Shown here: positions 1-5,483 of the stretch, one piece after another
Layout: each line of letters opens with the position of its first letter
Position numbering within the stretch: the first letter of the stretch is position 1
Origin: Phoronis pallida
Taxonomy: Eukaryota; Phoronida; Phoronidae
Assembly (NCBI GenBank): GCA_028565715.1
Contig: JAOXYC010252676.1
Coordinates: 1-10,094 of the forward strand
Length of the DNA: 10,094 nt
Reading direction: 5' to 3'
The notes under the pieces: model-generated
What the model saw: only the letters and a program-made list of their open reading frames with translations
What the model was told of the DNA's origin: nothing
Databases searched by the model: none
Made by a program: the position numbers and the translations under genes

Positions 1-294
1 TACTTTATTGGTGCACAATAGCCAATAGTAGATTCGTTTTTGCATAGAAAACACTCGACGTACAGTTTAGGTTGTTGGTTTGTACAGAAAAGGTTGTTAC
101 CCTGTACGGAAAACAAACAAGCTGTGTCTCACACCGGGGTCTCACAGTTCTTGATAGAAAATGGTTGTTTGTCAGCAACATCCGGTAGTGCAAATCTGTA
201 CGATGGACCACCGTCATATTGTGCCCTTTTCTGGTTCTCATCATGTTAATGTTCTTTATCCTCACCATCATCGTTTGTATTTGTATCATTACAG
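1..294. other. Probable intron sequence upstream of the first visible kringle-gene exon
   Basis: No convincing exon or regulatory site is visible. The stretch just before 295 is pyrimidine-rich and ends in TATCATTACAG, a good splice acceptor, so at least the 3' part is probably intron of the kringle gene. The first exon seen needs two bases from an earlier exon (phase 2), and I found no well-supported donor here that supplies them. Three 22-bp-spaced units beginning GTAC start at 60, 82 and 104. Open frames on both strands are of chance quality, with no recognisable domain. Confidence 0.5.
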
Positions 295-3200
295 AAATAT
301 GTACGCAAAACACTTTGTTCAGACAGTTCAGAAGAGTGCCGCGTATCTGGGAGATCTGGCTTATGGTGGTTATGAGGAGTGGAGACGTACTCAGTTCGTG
401 TGTAATGTGTTCCAAACCCGTAAGTGACACCAACATTGTGCATAGTTGATAGCTGCTACATTTGTTTACAGTTTGGGTTTGTGTACATTTTGAGCAGAAA
501 CAAGTACATCTGATCATACGGGATCCACTGTACACGACTGACGGTTGTAAACACGCACCACCGGTCGTAAGAACGGGACGTACATGAGTGCAAATAAGGT
601 TCCCGATTGTACATGCACACCCCCGGACGCCTACACTCGTGAGTCGTGTTTGTTTTGGCCATTAAAAGGGTAAACACGACTCACGAACACAAATACATAC
701 AGGGCTATAAAACAAGTTACCGTCAATATCGCATAAATAACTGCTTTCAGCACTATAGTGGAATTATATCCAACGCAAAACGTGCTCCCTTTAGTAAAAT
801 GGTGTGAAGGGGCCTTTTGAACTTTTCGGGTGACGAGTAACACCCTTTTGTGGTCTTGGGAAGACAAGGTTGTGATGGTTTGGCATTTAAAAGAAAACTG
901 AAGGTCTGTGTCGTTGTTATTCTTCCTTTGGTGAGAAGTAATCGCATGTCCTCTTATTTTTGTAGACGGAATGCCTTTGTTAAACGAACGTGCGGCATTT
1001 TTCAAAGCTCTTTCAAAGAAGGAGGCGATTAGAAATGGATTTAGATTGACATGGGAGGACAAGGTAACATCGGCAAAAGAAGAAAACCAAGTGTACAACC
1101 AGTTCTCCATTCCGGTAAGAAGTTTTGAAAAATTTCGCTTTTTAAATAGGAGGCTCTTGAAAGCTTTCAACGGCGTCCCGCCATCTTGATGGCGGATGCA
1201 TTGTGCTCTGAATTTATACATTTAAAACACCAGCCAATTTTTACTCATGTACTTTACGTTTGCTATTGAAGGATAAAAGAACTTATTGCAACAAATTTGA
1301 AGCTCCTATCATGAACAATAAAGTTCTCCCAATCATGACCAAGTTACAGAAAACAGTCGAGTCGTGGGCAAGCTTGTTGAACACGTTCATAAACGAGAAT
1401 AAAGGTATGTTTGTTTGTCTAAATCTTAGTTTATTGAGGGCAGTTGTCTAAATGCCCTTTTTCGTCATAATTTTGTGTCACAACTAGTCCATCCATTGAT
1501 TCATCTCTCCTTATAAAATACATTGGCCTGCTTTACGATGGAGGCAAGTATCAGTTTTTACATTTCTAAAATCACGTGGCCACGCGTTATAAGTCGAGAT
1601 TTCGTGTGTTTGCTGAAGTCAGATTTCCCAAACTATAGGAAACCAATTAAGAAGGGCCATTTTTCTTGTTTTAATAAAACGTGTCTCATTCCTTGGAGCG
1701 TCAAGTATAATTAATTTCAGACAGAATTAGGACGGGCTGGATAGCTCAGTGGGCAAAGCATCTGACTGGCAATCAGGGAAATCTGGTTCGATTTCCAGTT
1801 CAGTTCGTATTTTTTCTGTCTTTTCAATTTTATAATTAGTTAGTTATGTATTTTGGTTTACTCACTGTACGCTTCGTTGATATGTTCCTTTTCTTACTAG
1901 CCTATCTAACTGGTGTGTCTCTTACGTCGTGTTCATTCGGTCGAGGAACGTCCCAAGCGTACTTCGGTCACCACAGTAAGGGTCCAAGCAACGAAGTCTG
2001 CAAACCATGGACTCAGCAGTCTAAGTTAGTATCAAATATAAAATAACGTCCAAGAATTAATAATGTTTGGTGTCCGAAAATGTCGGGCTGTCGGAAAATG
2101 GCGGGCTTTTACCGTAGGATGATAGATTAACTGCTGCTGCTATTGGCGCTACCTTGTAGTATTATTTAAATAGATTCTGTTTATCACCCACCCCGGAAAG
2201 CGTTCCGCTGGCGTGTGAACCAAGGGTCCTTGTAGTATTAATGATAATGATGACAATGATTTTGATGTTATGGAGTACAATGACGATGTAAAAGATGATG
2301 CATGATGTTGATGATGGTGGAGATGATGATGGCGTAAAGGTGATGGTGATGAAAAGGATGATGATGATGATGGTGATTATTAAGATGATGATGATGAAGA
2401 CGATTACGGTGGCGGTTATGATAGTAATGATAATGACAGCGACAATGATGATTATGGTGATGATGATAAGGAAGATGATAATGACGATGACTATGGCGAT
2501 AATGATGGCCGGTGGTGCTGATGGTGGTGATGATGACAGGGGCAATGATGATGATGATAGTGATGATGATTGTGATGATAGGGTTGACAATGGTGACATC
2601 TAAACTGGTCTAATTATGTTTCAATTTTGCCAAAGACCTTTCTCGCATGACCTAAAATAGTTTCTTTTTCAAATTAGGTACTCGAATTTCCCCATGGATA
2701 AACAGAACAAAGCGTTGGCGGGAAACTACTGCAGAAGAGTCGCATCCGGAGACTACAGGGCGTGGTGTTACACTAATGTAAGCCCTTACTGGGTATACTG
2801 TAACGTTCGCATGTGCTCGTCATCTGGTAAGTATAGATCACCAATGTAGTACTGCGGCCGGTTTCAAAAATAAAATATTCAGACATAATTAGGACGGGCT
2901 GGATAGCTCAGTTGGTTAGAGCATCTGACCAGAAATCAGGAGACCTGCGTTCGATTCCCAGTTCAGTTCGGATTTTTTCTGTCTTTTTTCAAATTCTTTT
3001 AAAATAGTATATTTTCTCACTGATTGAATTAAAAAGTGATACAACTGTTTTTCCGAGATCTGATTTTTAATTTAGTCGGTTGAAACCTAACTTCTAGAAA
3101 TATATAGGTATTACTTTTTTCCAGAAGTTGCGTCCTTGTGTGCATTTGATTTATTGTTTGTCACTTAGAACACTTAAAATGAAGTCGAGTGTCTTCAAGC

Positions 3201-3296
3201 AAGGTCTACAAATTTGCTAAAACATTCCGCTCATTCTATGACTATTATGGTTTCGTTAAAAACATATTGTTTCTTATCCTTTCAGACTGGTATTAA
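295..3296 (+). CDS. Kringle-domain protein, 3' part of a multi-exon gene (six exons, 5' end outside window)
   Basis: The coding sequence is a join of 295-419, 966-1114, 1272-1404, 1901-2024, 2678-2826 and 3286-3296. Donors are GTAAGT, GTAAGA, GTATGT, GTTAGT and GTAAGT; acceptors end in ACAG, GTAG, GAAG, CTAG, TTAG and TCAG. Phases fit at every junction (1, 0, 1, 2, 1), giving 229 residues without a stop. Residues 1-136 are unrecognised, polar and probably helical; they begin NMYAKHFVQTVQKSAAYLGD. A single kringle follows with six cysteines in the usual order, and the chain ends CSSSDWY then TAA. Kringles are disulfide-bonded extracellular binding modules, so a secreted or surface protein is expected. 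The signal peptide and N-terminus would lie upstream. No protease domain follows, so this is not a plasminogen-like C-terminus. The kringle exon pair is phase 1 at both ends, as in shuffled extracellular modules. The two kringle exons are near certain; the three upstream exons rest mainly on phase agreement; the 11-base last coding exon is the weakest. Confidence 0.72.
420..965 (+). other. Intron between the first and second visible kringle-gene exons
   Basis: It starts GTAAGTGA and ends in a T-rich tract plus GTAG. Flanking exons join in phase 1 (C plus AC gives His) with no need for another exon. It contains a hairpin at 637-686 (separate entry) and several GTAC tetranucleotides up to 613. 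No coding exon, RNA gene or transposon is recognisable. Confidence 0.6.
637..686. repeat. Perfect 15-bp inverted repeat with 20-base loop
   Basis: The left arm at 637-651 begins TCGTGAGTCG and the right arm at 672-686 is its exact reverse complement. The loop at 652-671 includes GGCC and AAAAGGG. It lies in an intron of the kringle gene. It could be a small MITE remnant or a chance stem; function is unknown. Confidence 0.7.
1178..1195. repeat. Short palindrome containing a YY1-like motif
   Basis: CCGCCAT and ATGGCGG flank a 4-base centre (CTTG) in the 157-base intron 1115-1271. The left half reads CCGCCATCTTG, the classical YY1 consensus core. Whether anything binds is unknown; this describes the sequence only. 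Confidence 0.45.
1405..1900 (+). other. Intron carrying SINE copy 1
   Basis: It runs from GTATGT to a pyrimidine-rich acceptor ending TTCTTACTAG and joins phase-1 exons (G plus CC gives Ala). The tRNA-derived element at 1714-1830 is its only recognisable content. The 63-codon open frame near 1523-1714 has no domain similarity that I can see and no splice support. Confidence 0.6.
1714..1830 (+). mobile_element. Short tRNA-derived SINE-like element, copy 1
   Basis: The body at about 1735-1805 folds as a degraded tRNA. The acceptor stem GGCTGGA pairs with TTCAGTT through three G-T wobbles. The A-box resembles TAGCTCAGTGGG and the B-box reads GGTTCGATTTCC. The anticodon loop CTGGCAA carries GGC. 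The T stem has lost a base and the D arm is weakened, so a working tRNA is unlikely. The flanks continue the acceptor stem: 1719-1734 pairs with 1806-1821 with no bulge (AGACAGAA against TTCTGTCT, then ACG against CGT). TATAATTA occurs just outside on both sides (1706-1713, 1831-1838), a possible target-site duplication. Copy 2 shares both body and flanks, which shows this is a dispersed element. Confidence 0.75.
2025..2677 (+). other. Intron inside the kringle domain
   Basis: The donor is GTTAGT and the acceptor is TTTCTTTTTCAAATTAG. It splits the kringle in phase 2. Its middle is occupied by the GAT/ATG-rich simple repeat (separate entry). Near the donor side, TGTCGGGCTG and TGGCGGGCTT lie close together as a short imperfect duplication. 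No gene is seen. Confidence 0.75.
2236..2599. repeat. GAT/ATG-rich imperfect trinucleotide repeat
   Basis: Long runs of GATGAT/ATGATG units are broken by GGT, GAC, AAG and GAA variants. The repeat leaves open frames on both strands whose products are low-complexity (Asp/Met-rich on +, Ile/Ser-rich on -). These are by-products of the repeat, not genes. It sits within an intron. Confidence 0.9.
2827..3285 (+). other. Last intron of the kringle gene, carrying SINE copy 2
   Basis: The donor is GTAAGT and the acceptor tract TTTCTTATCCTTTCAG is strong. Reading on from the donor would stop within eight codons, so the protein ends soon after the kringle in either case. The SINE at 2878-2999 is the only recognisable content; the rest is AT-rich. 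Confidence 0.65.
2878..2999 (+). mobile_element. Short tRNA-derived SINE-like element, copy 2
   Basis: This copy is better preserved than the one at 1714. The A-box TAGCTCAGTTGG (2904-2915) is perfect and the B-box is CGTTCGATTCC. The D stem GCTC/GAGC is intact, the anticodon stem TCTGA/TCAGG pairs, the T stem has one mismatch, and the acceptor GGCTGGA/TTCAGTT pairs. The anticodon-loop sequence is CCAGAAA, with C instead of the invariant T at position 33, so this is not a functional tRNA. The outer arms 2881-2896 and 2969-2984 again extend the acceptor stem in register (11 of 16 positions). TAAAATA flanks it at 2871-2877 and 3000-3006, a possible target duplication. It is in the same orientation as copy 1 and the host gene. 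Confidence 0.78.
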
Positions 3297-3393
3297 ATGG
3301 CTTCAACTGCAGATGTTCACGCCAAAAGGACGTTTATATCACAATGTAAATCCTGATCGATGATGCCAGAGTGAGCCTTGCGAATATAACTAT

Positions 3394-3435
3394 CCCAATC
3401 AGACGATAATTGATCCCAAGCAGACGATAATTGAT
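3394..3435. repeat. 21-bp tandem duplication
   Basis: Two adjacent units (3394-3414 and 3415-3435) begin CCCAATCAGACG and CCCAAGCAGACG and differ at one base. The duplication lies in the presumed 3' UTR of the kringle gene. Confidence 0.9.
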
Positions 3436-3575
3436 GACTCACACCACCGTGTTTGTTGGGTGAGGGGTTGTCTATTTGGCGCCTCTTTCAACCCAGTTCT
3501 TGTCTCTATTAATAATGAGCGTTTAAACCTCCTTCCGATTTGACATCTGTAGTTAACATGGAGAAGACCATTAGA

Positions 3576-3581
3576 AATAAA
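3576..3581 (+). terminator. Poly(A) signal AATAAA of the kringle gene
   Basis: This canonical hexamer lies 280 bases after the proposed stop codon. It is the first good signal downstream of the last exon. Confidence 0.5.
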
Positions 3582-3610
3582 TGCTTTAAAGCAATTGATC
3601 TTGGTTCTTA

Positions 3611-3885
3611 TTTCTTATAAACTCGTAATTAATTGTTCCTTAAAGATATCCAACACTAGATAATGCTTAATTTTCACCATTCAAAATTTGAACGAGTGTG
3701 AATGAATGAGTTTCGACGTCGGGGGAGGGGGTCCGTCATTTATTTTGGATGATACCGAGGAGGACTTTTAAAAAAAATTGACAAGTCCGTCATTTTTTTT
3801 GGATAACTTTTGGCATTTCCTCGGGCCCCCCTCCTATGAATTCTGACCGGTCCCTAACAAACAAAAAAGCGTGTTTGTTAATTAA
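3611..3885. other. Intergenic DNA with short direct and inverted repeats
   Basis: Two 20-base direct repeats (3731-3750 and 3785-3804, starting GTCCGTCATTT and ending TTGGAT) differ at one base. Around them, CCGAGGA (3755-3761) pairs with TCCTCGG (3818-3824), and the G-rich run 3721-3731 faces the C-rich run near 3825-3834. The whole could be a degraded transposable-element fragment. No gene is seen. Confidence 0.55.
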
Positions 3886-4560
3886 GGTTATGTAGGAGGT
3901 TAATTGGCAATCCTCTTTCTTTTTCAAATAACAATGAAACCAAATATTTTAAGTCCATGAAAGTACATATTTTTTAAAACGTTAAGAACTATATTTCCAT
4001 AATTTTAACAATTTACCATCTAAAAATTCCCAATATAGAAAATTGGGCAGTTTTGGGTGAAAATCTCCTTTTTTCGAATTTAAAAATTTCGGAACATTGA
4101 TCCCTTAAAAATGGCTCAAGATTTTCCACTGAAAATTTCAGAGCATGCTCATATACCATAGAACTAGCAAATGCTGTCTCAGTTTAGTAAAATTTTGCCT
4201 ACTGTTTGAGATATTTGATCACAAAAATCGAGGCCGCAAAATTTTACTAAACTGAGACACCATTTACTAGTTCTATGTGTACTCTAAAATGTTCATTGAC
4301 AATGGAAGATCACGAGCCATGTTTGAGAATCGATGTTCCGAATTCTAAAAATCAAAAAATTCGGAATTTCCCCCAAAACTGTCATATTTCTGAAGATATG
4401 AGAATTTGATTTACAAAATATATACTATTTGATGGAATAACCCCAAATATACAATGAATGAAAACATTTTAAAGCATTTGTAGGATTGATTGAAATAGAA
4501 ACCCTGTTTTTTGAAAAATAAACTTTTTGAAAATTTTAATTAAAACCTCCTACATTATCC
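3886..4560. mobile_element. 675-bp foldback (MITE-like) element with TTAA borders
   Basis: The left half is an imperfect reverse complement of the right half along nearly the full length. The ends are GGTTATGTAGGAGGTT on the left and AACCTCCTACATTATCC on the right, each directly next to TTAA (3882-3885, 4561-4564). Internal matches in register include CAGTTTTGGG (4048-4057) with CCCAAAACTG (4372-4381), TTCGGAACAT (4088-4097) with ATGTTCCGAA (4333-4342), and a perfect 23-bp innermost stem (4176-4198 with 4236-4258). There is no coding capacity, so it is non-autonomous. TTAA target duplication is the habit of piggyBac-type transposons, but the terminal bases do not clearly match known piggyBac ends, so the superfamily is left open. 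Confidence 0.8.
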
Positions 4561-4563
4561 TTA

Positions 4564-4603
4564 ATTTGCAATGCAAATCCGACGTGATATTATCACGTCG
4601 GAT
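4564..4603. repeat. Two overlapping perfect palindromes, the first with an octamer motif
   Basis: Palindrome one (4564-4578) has arms ATTTGCA and TGCAAAT around one A and contains ATGCAAAT, the POU-factor octamer. Palindrome two (4577-4603) has 13-bp arms beginning ATCCGACGTG around a single T, with ACGTGA/TCACGT cores like bZIP/bHLH sites. They share two bases and begin exactly at the right border of the foldback element. They could be regulatory DNA or the terminus of another mobile element. Confidence 0.6.
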
Positions 4604-4850
4604 ATCTGTCCGAGGGCAGTAATACCAGCCCAAGGCCACAGATCGACGGCTGTTATCACTGACTGCCCGAGGATGGATTTCCAGCGCGCTGTGAACTTTT
4701 TCAGGGCATGAACATTTATTGCGCTTGCTGCCATTTTCCACTTTTTCAGCAAGTCGCACAGTTTTCAATAAATACAGCGCATCGATACGCGCCCGGCACG
4801 TGGCGCCCTCACTGACTTTTTGCCGTAATTTTCCTAAATTTATTTCAATA
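4604..4850. other. GC-richer patch with interlaced short inverted repeats
   Basis: Unlike its AT-rich surroundings, this stretch has several CpG-containing words (GCGCGC, CGATACGCGCCC). Paired words are ATCTGT/ACAGAT (4604-4609, 4638-4643), CAGCC/GGCTG (4626-4630, 4648-4652) and GGGCAGT/ACTGCCC (4614-4620, 4662-4668); AACTTTTTCAG and CACTTTTTCAG occur as near-direct repeats. Two minus-strand frames of 63 and 72 codons cover it, without a recognisable domain. It could be a repeat fragment or a distal promoter of the zinc-finger gene; I cannot decide. Confidence 0.4.
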
Positions 4851-4881
4851 CAAATGATTGAACATTTTTAATAAAAAGTTA

Positions 4882-4961
4882 CTGTCTCTGCGTTGGTCTA
4901 AATCCGGCGTCATAACGCAAATCAACTACACATGCCGGGTTTATCACCAACACAGAGACAG
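4882..4961. repeat. 80-bp imperfect hairpin (about 29-base arms)
   Basis: The left arm at 4882-4910 begins CTGTCTCTGCGTTGGT; the right arm at 4932-4961 ends ACCAACACAGAGACAG. The outer 16 positions pair at 15. After a one-base bulge, pairing continues through CCGGC/GCCGG, and the loop is about 21 bases. The size and shape resemble a microRNA precursor, but a small transposon remnant is as likely. Confidence 0.6.
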
Positions 4962-5046
4962 AAAGTTTAAACATGTGCACAGTGAAATTACATTCATTGA
5001 AAGAGATAGAAGGAACTGTATATTCCGTTACAAAATTCATTTATAA

Positions 5047-5231
5047 GTGCATGCTTCCAATGAAATAAAACAAGCTTTTTAAAAATATCACAATTAACAT
5101 GTACATTGCATGCGTTGTCGGCTTAACAATAAAAACCCAAATAAATATGAATCAAAACTTTGCTCTTGACAAAGTACTAAGCAATGAATCAATCATATTT
5201 CTATAAATGAATCTTCATTTTAATGTTAATA
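5047..5231 (+). promoter_or_regulatory. Possible promoter region of the zinc-finger gene, TATA-like box at 5202
   Basis: TATAAAT at 5202-5208 is placed to start a transcript near 5230, about 250 bases before the first in-frame ATG. The rest is AT-rich without other recognisable elements. Support is weak; an upstream first exon outside this stretch is possible. Confidence 0.25.
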
Positions 5232-5299
5232 TTTCTTCGCACCTGCATCTCCCCGCTGAGAGCGAAACGTGTAAAGCCTTGGAAAGGTGCACGAGCGCC

Positions 5300-5386
5300 A
5301 TGGTTAAGTGTGTCAACTCGCCAGTATTCTATGATCATGCTGCTGGCGCTTTGAACATCCGGGCAGACGTGTGCGCCTTATTCTAG
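5300..5386 (+). CDS. Upstream ORF (28 codons) in the presumed 5' leader of the zinc-finger gene
   Basis: The ATG sits in GCGCCATGG, almost a perfect Kozak context and stronger than that of the main start at 5484. It encodes a 28-residue peptide starting MVKCVNSPVF and stops at TAG (5384-5386), 97 bases before the main ATG. It may reduce translation of the zinc-finger protein by engaging scanning ribosomes. Alternatively it is the start of a separate first exon. Its place in the mRNA depends on the unproven transcription start. Confidence 0.35.
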   Translation: MVKCVNSPVFYDHAAGALNIRADVCALF

Positions 5387-5483
5387 AGTTTTACGGTAAT
5401 AAATAACCTTTTAAAAGTAGATATTGATCCCACGGATTAAGTGTCGACGTGTTTTTTCCGTCTCGGGTTTTGCTAAAAACAAT

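Larger units (their letters stand above)
1901..2826 (+). other. Kringle domain, encoded by two exons (1901-2024 and 2678-2826)
   Basis: The spliced product has 78 residues from the first to the sixth cysteine, the normal kringle size. Landmarks in order are C1 in TSCSFGRG, the AYFG turn, C2 in VCKPW, C3 in NYCRR, C4 in AWCYT, C5 in WVYCNV and C6 in RMC. These match the family pattern (YxG, CxxW, NYCR, WCYT, YC, C). The intron splits the domain after WTQQSK, in phase 2. Where many kringles carry DxD between NYCR and PWC (the anionic centre that binds lysine), this one has ASG, so classical lysine binding is unlikely; the tryptophan before C5 is kept. Domain assignment is from the sequence pattern; loss of lysine binding is inference. 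Confidence 0.93.
3297..3610 (+). other. 3' untranslated region of the kringle gene
   Basis: It runs from the TAA stop to shortly after AATAAA at 3576-3581. It contains a tandem duplication of a 21-base unit at 3394-3435. The cleavage point is not visible, so the end is approximate. Confidence 0.5.

Noticed and set aside
145-184. Extra small exon before 295
   Set aside because: A CACAG acceptor and a GTAGTG donor exist, but the donor is weak and nothing in the product supports it.
5-535. 176-codon open frame on the minus strand
   Set aside because: Composition follows the DNA and no domain is seen; it overlaps the better supported + strand exon 295-419 with proper splice sites.
631-1221. 196-codon open frame on the minus strand
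   Set aside because: It is antisense to exon 966-1114, which fits the kringle gene in phase; no domain is recognised and it runs through the intronic hairpin.
1735-1806. Functional tRNA gene (anticodon GGC)
   Set aside because: The T stem has a deletion, the D arm is weakened, and the same sequence plus flanks recurs at 2878, showing a dispersed SINE.
2162-2603. Asp/Met-rich and Ile/Ser-rich frames on both strands
   Set aside because: They are by-products of the GAT/ATG trinucleotide repeat inside an intron.
2897-2968. Functional tRNA gene (anticodon AGA)
   Set aside because: The anticodon loop has C instead of T at position 33 and the T stem has a mismatch; the flanks match the other SINE copy.
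3886-4560. Firm assignment to piggyBac
   Set aside because: The TTAA target fits, but the terminal bases do not clearly match known piggyBac ends and there is no transposase to compare.
5424-5483. Zinc-finger protein starting at the TTG upstream of 5484
   Set aside because: There is no ATG in this stretch and a stop lies at 5418; 5484 is the first ATG, with A at -3.
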